64,000 nt of DNA, from the NCBI RefSeq assembly GCF_029761935.1, contig NZ_CP121699.1, forward strand, positions 310,001-374,000, written 5' to 3'. The notes under the pieces are model-generated. The model did no database searches. It was not told where the DNA came from and worked only from the letters and a program-made list of their open reading frames with translations. The position numbers and the translations under genes were made by a program. The DNA is from Microbacterium testaceum (GTDB taxonomy: Bacteria; Actinomycetota; Actinomycetes; Actinomycetales; Microbacteriaceae). Positions 43,605 to 54,285 of this stretch are shown here, in pieces (position 1 is the stretch's first letter; every line of letters begins with the position of its first letter).

Positions 43605-45023
43605 ATGGACTCGCGCGTATCGGCCCGCACCCTCGCCGCCTCTCTCGGTGGCTGGCGGGGAAACGGCCCCGCCTACGAGGCACTCGCCGACGGTGTCCGT
43701 CTGCTCTGCTTGGACAATCGCCTCGCTCCGGCCACGGCCCTGCCCGCCGAGCGCGAGCTGGCGGCGATTCTGGGAGTGAGTCGCACCACCGTCGCCGCCG
43801 CGTACCAGAGCCTGCGCGACACCGGACACATCGAGAGCCTGCGCGGGAGCGGGAGCGTCACCCTGCCCCTGCGTCGGACCGACCCGGGCCGGCACGAACC
43901 GGACGCCGAGACGATCGATCTGCAGCAGGCGAGTCCCGCGGCTTGGCCCGGGCTTCCGGGGATCATGGCGGAGGTCATCCAGGACGCGCCGGCACTCGTC
44001 GCGCGGATCGGATACGACGTCGTCGGCGATGTGGGCCTGCGTACCGCGATCGCCGAGCACTACCGCGCGAGAGGTCTCGCCACCTCCGCCGACCAGATCC
44101 TCGTGACGACGGGGGCGCAGAGCGCGATCCACCTGATCGCCTCGGTGCTCCTGCACCGCGCCGACCGGGTCATGATCGAGACCCCCACCTACCCTCACGC
44201 GGCGGATGCGTTCCGTCGGGTCGGGGCACGCCTGGTGGGCGTGCCGGTCGACTCCACCCACGGATGGGACCTCGAGCGCGCGGAGCAGACGTTCGCGAGG
44301 GCGCTGCCCTCGCTGGCGTACCTGATGCCCGACTTCCACAACCCGACGGGGCGCACCATGACCGCGGACGAGACGGATGCCTTCGTCGTGGGCGCGCGCT
44401 CGGTCGGGACTCTCCTGGTCCTCGATGAGACCACCGCACAGCTCGACATCGATCGGCGATCGCAGTCGGCGGCATTTCCCGAGGATGAGCGCGTGATCCG
44501 CGTCGGCTCCCTCGGCAAGACGGTGTGGGGTGGACTGCGCGTCGGGTGGGTGCGCGCAGCGCCCGACATCGTGCGGCGCCTGGCCAGCGGTCGACCCGTG
44601 CACGATCTGGGGACTCCCGAGCTCGAGCAGGCCATCGCGGCGCGCCTCATCCCGCGACTCGACGAGATCGCCGCGCAGCGCGGCACCCTGCTGCGTGCGG
44701 GTCGCGACAGCCTGGTCGAGGAGCTGAGGCGACTGTTTCCGGAGTGGGACGTGCCCGAGGTGCACGGCGGTGTGTCTCTCTGGGTCGGGATCGGCGAGCC
44801 GCTGAGCACGCCGTTGGTGATGTCGGCGCGGGCACGAGGGCTCGCCCTCTCCGCCGGATCGCGATTCGCCGTTGAGGGCGGCCACGACCGTCGTCTGCGC
44901 GTGCCGTTCACCGCGTCGCCGTCGACGCTGCGGCGGGCGGTCGGCATTTTGCGCTCAGCGTGGGACGACGTACGCGGCGGAAGCGCGATTCCTTCTCGAA
45001 CGGACTTCGCCACCGTCGTCTGA
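43605..45023 (+). CDS. yczR: MocR-type PLP-dependent regulator (YczR group)
   Basis: The 472-aa protein joins a GntR-type winged helix (about residues 20-90, with LPAERELAAILGVSRTTVAA) to an aminotransferase class I domain (about 110-470). The PLP lysine is Lys305 in GSLGKTVWGG, and FHNPTGRTM and DETTAQ provide other cofactor contacts. MocR proteins sense PLP or related compounds and do not catalyse transamination in most cases. Divergent orientation to yczE points to control of that gene. The ATG follows TACGGT by six bases, so the mRNA is probably leaderless. Confidence 0.92.
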   Translation: MDSRVSARTLAASLGGWRGNGPAYEALADGVRLLCLDNRLAPATALPAERELAAILGVSRTTVAAAYQSLRDTGHIESLRGSGSVTLPLRRTDPGRHEPDAETIDLQQASPAAWPGLPGIMAEVIQDAPALVARIGYDVVGDVGLRTAIAEHYRARGLATSADQILVTTGAQSAIHLIASVLLHRADRVMIETPTYPHAADAFRRVGARLVGVPVDSTHGWDLERAEQTFARALPSLAYLMPDFHNPTGRTMTADETDAFVVGARSVGTLLVLDETTAQLDIDRRSQSAAFPEDERVIRVGSLGKTVWGGLRVGWVRAAPDIVRRLASGRPVHDLGTPELEQAIAARLIPRLDEIAAQRGTLLRAGRDSLVEELRRLFPEWDVPEVHGGVSLWVGIGEPLSTPLVMSARARGLALSAGSRFAVEGGHDRRLRVPFTASPSTLRRAVGILRSAWDDVRGGSAIPSRTDFATVV

Positions 45024-45071
45024 GCACAGCCCGACCGCACCGGGAGACCGGATGCCGAGCGCCGCACGGTT

Positions 45072-45329
45072 CTACCGGAGGTACCGCAGGCACTCGACGG
45101 CGTCGGCGGACGACCAGAACTCGCCGAGGCGACGGAAGCTGCCGGAGGCGGAGTGGAACCGCTCGGCGGCGTAGCGCCACCCTCCGTCGGCGGCGATCGC
45201 GCGGATATGACCGACCACGATGCCGCGCGGATCGGCGATGCGCCACAGGCCGGCGGCGACGTGCGTCGCCGCGCCCCACCCGGCCGGACGCGGTGCCGGA
45301 GCGAGGTCGTTCCACAGTGCGGTGCTCAT
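45072..45329 (-). CDS. Small conserved protein, 85 aa
   Basis: The protein starts MSTALWNDLAPAPRPAGWGA and has a mixed alpha/beta character with WRIADPRGIVVGHIRAI and a C-terminal ADAVECLRYLR helix. A TACCGT -10 box (45336-45341, minus) ends six bases before the ATG, matching other leaderless genes here and supporting the gene as real. It is divergent from ssb. I cannot assign a function; the WRI...G-x-I region recalls small proteins labelled as ATPase-like or DNA-binding but without diagnostic motifs. Confidence 0.65.
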   Translation of the reverse strand: MSTALWNDLAPAPRPAGWGAATHVAAGLWRIADPRGIVVGHIRAIAADGGWRYAAERFHSASGSFRRLGEFWSSADAVECLRYLR

Positions 45330-45535
45330 GGGATGACGGTAGAACCAACCTCCGACATCGACGCCGGTCGTCTCCGGGGTCCGTCCTCCCCAGGCGCCTG
45401 ATCGCCGGAATCATCCACAGAACCGCCGGATCGACCCGCGGCGTACGCATCGATCCAGTCATTCTGAGCGTGGCTCCGGCATCCGTCGGGCACACGGATG
45501 TCGGAGCGCACACCACGTCGAGAGGAACAACGGAC

Positions 45536-46072
45536 ATGAGCGATCACATCACCCTGGTGGGCAACATCGTCGGCGAGCTGGAGCAACGCGCCACGCGCGG
45601 AGGCGGGCCCATCGCGGCCTTCCGCATCGCCGTCGGCGAGCGCAAACTCGATCGCGAGCGCGGGGAGTGGGTGGACGGGCACACGAACTACTACAACGTC
45701 TCGGCGTTCGGAGACCTCGGGGCTCACGCGCTGCACTCCCTGCGGAAGGGGCAGCGGGTCGTCCTGACCGGCCGTCTGCGGCTGCGCGAGTGGGAGAACG
45801 ACGTCAAACGCGGGGTGAGCGCCGACGTCGTCGCCGACGCCATCGGCCACGACCTGCGGTGGGGCACCACGCGGTTCGAAAAGGCGGCGCGGTCGTCGGG
45901 CGCCCCGAGCGTCGCGGCCTCAGAGGCGGCGGGGCCGGAGGCGGACGAGCAATGGGCGATCCCCGGGGCGTCGGAGGGGGTCGCCGGTGACGTCGAGATG
46001 GTCGGCGCGAGCGCCGGGGGCAGCGGGGGATCGTCGTCGGACGCGGTCGCGGACGAGGCCGGTCCGTTCTGA
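45536..46072 (+). CDS. ssb: Single-stranded DNA-binding protein
   Basis: The 178-aa protein has an OB fold over the first 110 residues (ITLVGNIVGELEQRATRGGG, VDGHTNYYNVSAFGDLGAHA, GQRVVLTGRLRLREW). A long Gly/Ser/Ala-rich tail ends DEAGPF, the DxPF-like acidic tip that binds partners. The N-terminus differs somewhat from the essential SSB, so this is probably a second, accessory SSB; such paralogues are often linked with recombination. AGAGGA stands ten bases before the ATG. Confidence 0.9.
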   Translation: MSDHITLVGNIVGELEQRATRGGGPIAAFRIAVGERKLDRERGEWVDGHTNYYNVSAFGDLGAHALHSLRKGQRVVLTGRLRLREWENDVKRGVSADVVADAIGHDLRWGTTRFEKAARSSGAPSVAASEAAGPEADEQWAIPGASEGVAGDVEMVGASAGGSGGSSSDAVADEAGPF

Positions 46073-46154
46073 GTCGGGGTTTCACGGCGGCGCGGGGGAC
46101 GGTCGCGGCGCGGGCGATCGCGTCGTCCGGAGCGGGGTGTGGCGGAGGGGTCCG

Positions 46155-46160
46155 TAGACT
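46155..46160 (+). promoter_or_regulatory. -10 box for a leaderless lipoprotein mRNA
   Basis: TAGACT ends seven bases before the GTG at 46168. Confidence 0.5.
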
Positions 46161-46167
46161 CGGACGC

Positions 46168-46665
46168 GTGTCCCGCCTCCTCGGTCGTCCCCTCGCCGCC
46201 CTGACCCTCGTCGCGGTGCTGGGCCTCGCCGGGTGCACCGGCGAGTCGCCCGCTCCCGGCCCCGTCGAGTCCGTCCCACCGTCGGTCTCGGCCTCGCCGT
46301 CGTCCACGTCCACGCCGACGGCGCCGGCCGCTCCCGCGCTCGTACCCGGGGGGACCGCGGCGCAGAACTTGCCGTTCTTCACCCAGGTCGTCTCCGGAGT
46401 CTGGTCGGGCCCCGATCAGGTGGCCGGGCGCGCCTACATCGACGCTCTCGCCGCCGCGGGCTTTGACAAGGCCGCGATGCAGGTGACGCCCGACCGGACC
46501 ACGGTCGACAACCCCGCCGAGAGCATCGAGTTCTCCGTCCGCATCGGCGATCAGTGCCTGGTGGGTCAGGTCGGCCCCTCGATCGGCAATCCCGTCACCG
46601 CGGTGCTGCCCGGCCTGTCGTCCGGCGGGTGCCTCATCGGGCAGACGCGCGCCATCGACTGGTGA
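46168..46665 (+). CDS. Secreted lipoprotein, DUF6993-like
   Basis: The 165-aa protein has a lipoprotein signal with LAGC (Cys23), a Pro/Ser/Thr-rich linker to about residue 60, and a compact domain with GRAYIDALAAAGFDKAAMQV, IEFSVRIGDQCLVGQVG and a C-terminal SGGCLIGQTR. The two cysteines could pair. It resembles an uncharacterised lipoprotein domain common in Microbacteriaceae. The function is unknown. ettA begins 55 bases downstream with its own promoter. Confidence 0.8.
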   Translation: MSRLLGRPLAALTLVAVLGLAGCTGESPAPGPVESVPPSVSASPSSTSTPTAPAAPALVPGGTAAQNLPFFTQVVSGVWSGPDQVAGRAYIDALAAAGFDKAAMQVTPDRTTVDNPAESIEFSVRIGDQCLVGQVGPSIGNPVTAVLPGLSSGGCLIGQTRAIDW

Positions 46666-46705
46666 CCCGGGGCCGACTCACGTCGGCGGGATACCGCATC
46701 GCCCC

Positions 46706-46711
46706 TAGACT
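46706..46711 (+). promoter_or_regulatory. -10 box for ettA
   Basis: TAGACT ends nine bases before the ATG at 46721, leaving at most a few leader bases. Confidence 0.5.
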
Positions 46712-46720
46712 GGACGGGTT

Positions 46721-48392
<1,672 letters not shown>

Positions 48393-48400
<8 letters not shown>

Positions 48401-48938
48401 CAGCCCCGCGCAGCACACCCCCGACGAGGGTCCGGCGGTCGCCGGACCCTCGCGGGTGCACGTGCCCATCCACCTCCGCTGGGGCGACCTCGACGCCCTC
48501 GGGCACGTCAACAACACCTCGATGTTGAAGCTGCTCGAAGAGGCACGGTTGCGCGCGTTCTGGCACAGCGACGGCGAGGGAGAACCGCTCCCGACGGCGG
48601 TGTTCGACATGGACGTGCTCGAGAGCGGCGGCGATCGCGCCACGCTCATCGCCCGTCAAGAGATCGAGTACCTGCGCCCGGTGCCCTACAGCCAACGCCC
48701 CCTCGACGTGCGCATGTGGATCGGCGCGATGGGCGGGTCGAGCGCCGACATCTGCTTCGAGGTCTACAGCCCCGTCGGTGACGCCGAGCCCGTGCTCTAC
48801 GCCCGCGCCACGGCCGTCACGGTCCTCGTCGACACCGCCAGTGGTCGACCCATCCGCTGGACCGAAGCGGAACGCACCGCTTGGGCGCCGTACATCGGAG
48901 ACCCGATCGAGTACCGCCGGGGCCGTTCCCGCGGGTGA
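48393..48938 (+). CDS. Hotdog-fold acyl-CoA thioesterase
   Basis: The 181-aa protein has the 4HBT/YbgC-type pattern: VPIHLRWGDLDALGHVNNTS with the catalytic Asp, an MLKLLEEARLRAFW helix, then beta-strands with YLRPVPYSQRPLDV. It hydrolyses acyl-CoA, probably short or medium chain. The GTG overlaps the ettA stop by eight bases, so it is coupled to ettA. A second thioesterase lies convergent at 49137. Confidence 0.88.
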
Positions 48939-49136
48939 GCCCGCTCCACGGGACCCCGCGTATCCCGCGCCCGTCGTAAGACGCCGGAGCCCGGTGACGC
49001 CACTCGCGGGCCCGGGGCGTTCCCCGCCCGCCGGGAGCCGACTCTCGTCAGCACCCTGCGGAACCCGGCCGGCGCACGCCGCCGCCGACCCGCGCGACCT
49101 CGTTTGGCGAGGGCCGCCGGGTGTCGGCATCCGGGA

Positions 49137-50006
49137 TCATCCGCGCGGGACGCGCACCATGACCTCTTGCGCGACGCTGGCCACGAGCGCGCCGCCGCGC
49201 GTGTAGATGCGTCCGGTGGCGAGTCCTCGGCCCCCGCGTGCGTTCGGGGACTCCTGCACGTACAGCAGCCACTCGTCGACGCGTCCCGGCCGGTGCCACC
49301 ACATCGCGTGGTCGAGGCTCGCGACCTTCAGCCCGGGGGCGTTCCACGCGACGCCGTGCGCACGCATGATCGACTCCTGGATCGTGAGGTCGCTGAGGTA
49401 GGCGAGGGCGGCGCGGTGGACGGCGGGGTCGTCGCCGACGGGGCGACGCAGCTTCATCCAGACCGCCTGCCGGGGCACGTGCGGGCCCTCGACCGAGGCG
49501 TACAGCGGCGAGGTCACGTGGCGGACGTCGACAGGGCTCTCGGAGAGGATCCTGCGGCTGATCGGGTGCAGGGTCTCGACCTCGAGCGAGGGGGCGTCCT
49601 CGGGCTGGGGAATCCCCTCCGGCATCGGCTCGAAGTGCTCAAGTCCCGGGTCTTCGTCCTGGAACGAAGCGATCATCGAGAAGACCGGGACGCCGGACTG
49701 GAACGCCTGGGTCCGCCGAGTCGAGAACGAGCGGCCGTCGTGAATGCGGTCGACGGAGAAGGTGATGCCGTCGGAGGGGTCACCCGGGCGCAGGAAGTAC
49801 CCGTGCATCGAGTGGACGGTGCGCTCAGCCGGGAGGGTCCGAGACGCTGCGACGATGGTCTGCGCGAGCACCTGACCGCCGTACACGCGACCGGTGGGCA
49901 TGGCCTGCGACACCCCCGTGAAGATGTCTTCGGTCGTGCGCGCTCCGGCATCGCGGAGGTCGAGCACGCTCAGCAGCGACGCCACGGGATCGATGGCCTC
50001 GGACAC
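49137..50006 (-). CDS. tesB: Acyl-CoA thioesterase II
   Basis: TesB hydrolyses medium- and long-chain acyl-CoA. The 289-aa double-hotdog protein has GRVYGGQVLAQTIVAASRTL, HSMHGYFLRPGDPSD, FSTRRTQAFQSG, and the C-terminal half with ASLDHAMWWHRPGRVDEWLL and RGGRGLATGRIYTRGG, matching the family catalytic Asp-Gln-Thr region. The GTG at 50006 has GGGAG upstream, which is better than the longer frame to 50039. It is divergent from the 50060 gene. Confidence 0.92.
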   Translation of the reverse strand: MSEAIDPVASLLSVLDLRDAGARTTEDIFTGVSQAMPTGRVYGGQVLAQTIVAASRTLPAERTVHSMHGYFLRPGDPSDGITFSVDRIHDGRSFSTRRTQAFQSGVPVFSMIASFQDEDPGLEHFEPMPEGIPQPEDAPSLEVETLHPISRRILSESPVDVRHVTSPLYASVEGPHVPRQAVWMKLRRPVGDDPAVHRAALAYLSDLTIQESIMRAHGVAWNAPGLKVASLDHAMWWHRPGRVDEWLLYVQESPNARGGRGLATGRIYTRGGALVASVAQEVMVRVPRG

Positions 50007-50046
50007 ACTGACTCCCGTTCCGGTACGGCGAACCCGCACCGCTTGA

Positions 50047-50052
50047 TAGTTT
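50047..50052 (+). promoter_or_regulatory. -10 box for the 50060 gene
   Basis: TAGTTT ends seven bases before the GTG at 50060. Confidence 0.45.
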
Positions 50053-50059
50053 AGGGCGG

Positions 50060-50728
50060 GTGTCCGCGCGCCTGTTGTTCCCCGACCCGCAGGCCGCAGC
50101 CGACCTGCTCACCTTCGCCGCCCGAACGATCCGTCTCGGTGACGGCACCGTGCGACTGCGAGCCGACGGGGGAGTGCTGGTCGCCACGGCGGCCCCTCTC
50201 GCCCCGCGCGGACTGCTCGATGCCACGCCGACCGTTCTGGGTCTGCGCGTCTCGGCGATCGACCCCGAGCTCGAGTGCGACCTGGTGGTCGAGGCGTCCG
50301 CCCTGCTCCCCGCCCCCGACGACGCGTCCGCGGTCGTGCTACCTGAGACCGCGACCTCACCGGCCTGGGCGGGCATCTCGCCCCCGCGCGGAGGATGGGA
50401 GCAGACGGATGCCATCGACTCGGCCGTACTCGCCTCGCGCGCGCAGTACGGGGTCGCGGCCGTCGCCGACGCCCTTCCCGCCGACCCCGGCGAGGACATC
50501 GTGCGCCTCGTGCGGGCCCAGGTCTGGGGTCAGCCCGACGAAGCACTGGGGGGACTGCCCCTGGGCACGGCCTTCGCGGCCTTCGCTCTGGGCTTCATCG
50601 CGGGGTCCGAGCAGGCGCCCGTGCGTCGCAGCGGTGCGTGGACGCGCGTGAGTCTCGCGCGCGGCCACGTGCTGGTGCGCGGTCCGGTGCGTTCGGGGCT
50701 CACCGCGGTGCGCGCTACGGGGAGCTGA
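50060..50728 (+). CDS. Uncharacterised conserved protein, 222 aa
   Basis: The protein starts MSARLLFPDPQAAADLLTFA and is a soluble alpha/beta protein, rich in Ala, Leu and Asp, with a conserved-looking SPAWAGISPPRGGWE segment in the middle. A hydrophobic stretch of about 17 residues (GGLPLGTAFAAFALGFI) lies near residue 170. No catalytic motif is clear. It resembles conserved actinobacterial proteins of unknown function that I cannot name. The leaderless -10 box supports the GTG start. Confidence 0.75.
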   Translation: MSARLLFPDPQAAADLLTFAARTIRLGDGTVRLRADGGVLVATAAPLAPRGLLDATPTVLGLRVSAIDPELECDLVVEASALLPAPDDASAVVLPETATSPAWAGISPPRGGWEQTDAIDSAVLASRAQYGVAAVADALPADPGEDIVRLVRAQVWGQPDEALGGLPLGTAFAAFALGFIAGSEQAPVRRSGAWTRVSLARGHVLVRGPVRSGLTAVRATGS

Positions 50729-50899
50729 TCCAGCAAGCGCACAGGTGGCCTTCATACGCTGAGGGCACGCAAGGGGAGTACTCCCGACGCGACGTATCCG
50801 TCATCACGAGTCCACGATTGGATTCCGGGTACGTCGGTCCGAAAGGACGGAGGAGACCTTGACGCCGCGGTCGCGTGCCGCCCGTCGAGAGGTCCTCCC

Positions 50900-51724
50900 A
50901 TGGTCTCGTTCTCCCGTCTGTTCGATCTCGCCTCCAAGGCCGCCGGAAAAGCCGCATCCTCGTCGCGCCCCCCGGGTGCCTCCGGAGGAAAAGACTGGCG
51001 CGACATGGTGCGCTCCGCGGCCGACGCCGTGACCGGCGATCGCGGAGCGAGCACCCCGCGCGCCGCGACCCGCGGCCCCGCGTCGAACGGGCGGTACGCG
51101 CCGCCCGCGGCATCCCGTCCCTCGTCCGCTCTGCCGGACGCCGACCGTGCCGCCATCGCCCGCTACGACTACCTCCTGCGCACGGCCGACCCCGACCGGG
51201 TCGAGCAGATGCACCGCGAAGCGTTCGCCCGCCTCACACCGGCGCAGCGCGCGCACGTGAAGGAACGGATGGATGCCGATCTGGCCCCTCACGAGCGCCC
51301 GCGCACGGACACCGCGGACGACCTCGCGCGAACGGCTGCGCGTGCCGAGGCCGCGCGTCCCGGACGCATGTCCGGGCTGCTCGCAAAGGCCGGGCGCGGC
51401 GGTCTGATCGGTGCCGGCGCCGTGGGCGCCGGGGGCCTCCTCGCTGCGGTCGCCGGGGGAGCCGTGGTCAGCGCCGTCGCGGCGCCCCTGCTCGCGCAGG
51501 CCGGGCAGATGGGCGTCGACTTCGCGGGGCTCGCAGAGGGCGTCGACCTCGAGGCGATGGCATCCGGCATCGATCTCGCCTCGCTCGCCGAGGGCACAGG
51601 CCTCGGCGAGTGGGCCGGAGGAGCTCAGGATGCCGTGTCGGGGGCCGGCGAGCAGATCAGCGGTTTCGGCGAGGGACTGTCGAACCTCGACATCCCCGGG
51701 TTCGGGGACTTCCTCGGTCGGTGA
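50900..51724 (+). CDS. Uncharacterised protein with an Ala/Gly-rich hydrophobic region, 274 aa
   Basis: The protein has a basic Ser/Ala/Pro-rich N-terminal half. A conserved block follows (about 82-135: ARYDYLLRTADPDRVEQMHR, then AFARLTPAQRAHVKERM). A strongly hydrophobic Gly/Ala region comes next (about 165-200), then an acidic Gly-rich tail with repeated GLAEG/SLAEG units. Relatives are often mislabelled as cation-transporting ATPases; no P-type ATPase motif is present. It could associate with the membrane. The function is unknown. About 170 bases without a gene precede it. Confidence 0.75.
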   Translation: MVSFSRLFDLASKAAGKAASSSRPPGASGGKDWRDMVRSAADAVTGDRGASTPRAATRGPASNGRYAPPAASRPSSALPDADRAAIARYDYLLRTADPDRVEQMHREAFARLTPAQRAHVKERMDADLAPHERPRTDTADDLARTAARAEAARPGRMSGLLAKAGRGGLIGAGAVGAGGLLAAVAGGAVVSAVAAPLLAQAGQMGVDFAGLAEGVDLEAMASGIDLASLAEGTGLGEWAGGAQDAVSGAGEQISGFGEGLSNLDIPGFGDFLGR

Positions 51725-52174
51725 TCAGTCGTTCGCGCGGACGGGCAGGCCCGTATCGGGGCGCCCGTCCTGGCGCGGGCCGATCCCGCGCGGCTCGAAC
51801 GTGTTGACCATCGCGTAGGCCGCCCGCTCGAGGTAGTCCCACAGGGGCTCTTCGAACGCGGGCGGCAGGGCGATCTCGTCGACGGCGGCGCGCATGTGCC
51901 GCAGCCAGCGGTCGCGGGCGTCGGGGTCGACGTGGAACGGCATGTGGCGCATGCGCAGGCGCGGGTGTCCGCGCGTCTCGCCATAGGTCGTCGGGCCGCC
52001 CCAGTACTGCGCGAGGAACAGGGTGAGGCGTTCGGCGGCCGGGCCGAGGTCCTCTTCGGGGTACATCGGTTTCAGCACCTCGTCGGAGGCGACGCCGCGA
52101 TAGAACGCGTCGACCAGCCGACGGAATGTCTCCATCCCGCCCACCTGGTCGTAGAAGCTGACGGGCTCGGTCAT
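51725..52174 (-). CDS. glbO: Group II truncated haemoglobin
   Basis: The 149-aa globin has the group II/HbO pattern: FYDQVGGMETFRRLVDAFY, the Tyr/Trp pair region AQYWGGPTTYGETRGHPRLR, the proximal His in HMPFHVD and the RDRWLRHMRAAVDEIAL helix. Group II globins bind O2 and react with peroxide or NO. The ATG overlaps the mscS stop (ATGA), so the two are cotranslated. The stop lies one base from the convergent 50900 gene. Confidence 0.94.
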   Translation of the reverse strand: MTEPVSFYDQVGGMETFRRLVDAFYRGVASDEVLKPMYPEEDLGPAAERLTLFLAQYWGGPTTYGETRGHPRLRMRHMPFHVDPDARDRWLRHMRAAVDEIALPPAFEEPLWDYLERAAYAMVNTFEPRGIGPRQDGRPDTGLPVRAND

Positions 52175-53415
52175 GACTCGTCCTTGTCGTCGGCGCGGAC
52201 CGCCGGAGGAGTGGGCTTGGGCACGTCGGCGCCGCGAGCCGGGGGCAGGTCGACGATGGCCGTGGGGGTGTCGTCCTGAACGGTCTTCTTCTTCACCTTG
52301 GCAGGGGGCGCTTCGCCGGCGTGCTCGTCAGCGGTCTCGGAGGCGTCCATCTTGCTGCGGCGCGGGCGCCAGATCGGGCGGCTCGCGCCGACCGCGACCT
52401 GGGTCTCTTTGGTCTTCGGCGGGTGCGCTCCGCGGACGCTCTGCGCGCCCTCCGCGCCCGTCAGCACGATCGAGTTGAGCTGGGGGAGCGCGATGCCCAT
52501 CGCATCGATGGCCTTCTTCAGGCGCGCGCGCAGCTCGCGGGCCACGTCGTCCTTCGCGCTCGAGCGGGTCTTCATGACGAGGCGTATGACGAGGGCGTCG
52601 CCGCTGATCGACTCCAGGCCCCAGATCTCTGGCTGCTCGATGATGCGCGAGCGCCACTTCGTCTCTTTCGCCATCGTCTTGGCGGCGGTCAGCATCGCCT
52701 TCTCGACGTCGTCGATGTCGGCATCCACCGGTACGGCCAAATCGATGATGACGCGCGACCATCCCTGGGACATGTTGCCGATGCGGGTGATCTCACCGTT
52801 GCGCACGTACCAGAGCGTGCCGTTGACGTCGCGGACGTGGGTGATGCGGACGCTGACGAACTCCACGATGCCGGTCGCAAGCCCCAGGTCGACGACGTCT
52901 CCGATGCCGATCTGGTCTTCGGCGACGATGAAGATGCCGTTGAGCACGTCTTTGACGATGTTCTGGGCGCCGAAGCCGAGGCCTGCACCGATTGCGGCGG
53001 TGAGCAGCGTGAGCGAGGCGAGCGCGTCGGGCGCGACGATGCTGGCGATCCACACGAGCGCGACGATCACGAGGATGACGTTGACGATGTTCTGCAGGAT
53101 CGTGCCGAGGGTGCGGGTGCGCTGAACGAGCCGCACCGCGCTGAGCGGCGAGCGATCGAGCGCCTGCGTGTCGTCGACGCGGGCCTTGCTCTTCGCCCCG
53201 TTGACGATCCGATCCACCACGCGGCGGATGATGACGCGAAGGATCCAGGCGGCGACGGCGATCCCGATGATGATCCCGAGCACTCTCAGCAGCACACCGC
53301 CGAAGCCGAGCAGCTGATCGCCGATCCAGGCCCAGGTGTCGGGATTGGCCAGATCGCTCGGCGAAGTGATCGAGGGCGATGGGACGGGCGAGGGGTTTTC
53401 GGCGAGAACGGACAT
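52171..53415 (-). CDS. MscS-family mechanosensitive ion channel
   Basis: The 414-aa protein has a short outer N-terminus, three membrane helices (about residues 40-62, 95-120 and 125-150), with the pore helix TAAIGAGLGFGAQNIVKDV, then the beta domain (EDQIGIGDVV, GTLWYVRNGEITRI) and the alpha/beta cytoplasmic domain. A long charged tail of about 95 residues with KVKKKT is unusual and of unknown role. The ATG at 53415 follows TAGGCT by seven bases. It leads the two-gene unit with glbO. Confidence 0.9.
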   Translation of the reverse strand: MSVLAENPSPVPSPSITSPSDLANPDTWAWIGDQLLGFGGVLLRVLGIIIGIAVAAWILRVIIRRVVDRIVNGAKSKARVDDTQALDRSPLSAVRLVQRTRTLGTILQNIVNVILVIVALVWIASIVAPDALASLTLLTAAIGAGLGFGAQNIVKDVLNGIFIVAEDQIGIGDVVDLGLATGIVEFVSVRITHVRDVNGTLWYVRNGEITRIGNMSQGWSRVIIDLAVPVDADIDDVEKAMLTAAKTMAKETKWRSRIIEQPEIWGLESISGDALVIRLVMKTRSSAKDDVARELRARLKKAIDAMGIALPQLNSIVLTGAEGAQSVRGAHPPKTKETQVAVGASRPIWRPRRSKMDASETADEHAGEAPPAKVKKKTVQDDTPTAIVDLPPARGADVPKPTPPAVRADDKDES

Positions 53416-53422
53416 CGGATTC

Positions 53423-53428
53423 AGCCTA
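53423..53428 (-). promoter_or_regulatory. -10 box for the mscS-glbO unit
   Basis: TAGGCT on the minus strand ends seven bases before the ATG at 53415. Confidence 0.5.
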
Positions 53429-53433
53429 ACGAC

Positions 53434-53468
53434 GGATGCCTCGGCGCCGGCTGAGCGTCGAGGCATCC
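53434..53468 (-). terminator. Terminator after the ABC permease gene
   Basis: GGATGCCTCG and CGAGGCATCC form a perfect 10-bp stem around a 15-base loop between the permease stop (53482) and the mscS promoter. The arms again hold the GGATGCC/GGCATCC pair. Confidence 0.55.
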
Positions 53469-53481
53469 ATCGGGGATCGGA

Positions 53482-54285
53482 TCAGGCGTCGCGCGAGCGG
53501 AGCGCGATCCACCCGAGCAGAAGGGGCCCGATCACCCACCCGGCCATCGTGAGCGCGGGCTCCATCAGGTCGGTCGCCCCGGCCCGGGTGAGGCTGCCGG
53601 CTGCGCTGACCGGAAGGTAGGTGCCCGCCTCGACGACCCACATCCAGTCGGGGCCCGCGATCGAGAACAGGCTCAGCATGATGGGCAGCACGAAGAGCAC
53701 TCCCACCGTGACGGCGATCGCACCTGCGCCGCTGCGCAGGACGAAACCGAAGCCGACGCCCATGAGGGTGAAGCAGGCCATCGAGAGCACGCCGAGGGCG
53801 AGGGGCACGATCGAGTCGGCCGGCGTCGCCCAGTCGATGCCCGTGCCGCCCAGCAGGGGAGCGGTCGCGGCGATGGCGACGGCGTAGATGATCACGGTGG
53901 TCACCATCATCGTCACGGCCACGACGAGCGCCTTCGCCAGCAGCACGGCACCGCGACGGGGCTCCGCGGTGAGCGTCGAGCGGATCATCCCGGTGGAGTA
54001 CTCCCCGGTCACGACGATCGCGCCGAGGATGCCGGCCACGAGCATCGTGAACTGGGTGGGCGCGAGGATGACGTTCGTCGGCTCCATCCCCCCGCCCTTG
54101 CCGCTCGTGGCGAGCGCGATGAGCAGCGAGATCCCCACCGACAGCGCGGCGGTGACCCCGAGCGACCACCAGGTCGAGCGGAGCGTGAGGATCTTGATCG
54201 CCTCGCTCCTCAGCAGGTGCGCGAAGCTCAGGCGCGGGGTGCTCGGGTGCGTCGCCCGGCGGGGCGCGGCGGCGAGGGCGGTCAT
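53482..54285 (-). CDS. ABC-2 type exporter permease
   Basis: The 267-aa protein has six hydrophobic segments with a soluble, basic N-terminus (residues 1-35), and the ABC-2 pattern of FTMLVAGILGAIVVTGEYSTGM, which is typical of permeases for antibiotics, lipids or other small hydrophobic exports. Its ATG overlaps the ATPase gene stop (ATGA). The substrate is unknown; no adjacent biosynthetic or regulatory gene helps. Confidence 0.9.
   Translation of the reverse strand: MTALAAAPRRATHPSTPRLSFAHLLRSEAIKILTLRSTWWSLGVTAALSVGISLLIALATSGKGGGMEPTNVILAPTQFTMLVAGILGAIVVTGEYSTGMIRSTLTAEPRRGAVLLAKALVVAVTMMVTTVIIYAVAIAATAPLLGGTGIDWATPADSIVPLALGVLSMACFTLMGVGFGFVLRSGAGAIAVTVGVLFVLPIMLSLFSIAGPDWMWVVEAGTYLPVSAAGSLTRAGATDLMEPALTMAGWVIGPLLLGWIALRSRDA

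Noticed and set aside
48939-49136. Gene or terminator in the 198-base gap between convergent thioesterase genes
   Set aside because: Only weak GC-rich inverted segments and no credible open frame were found.
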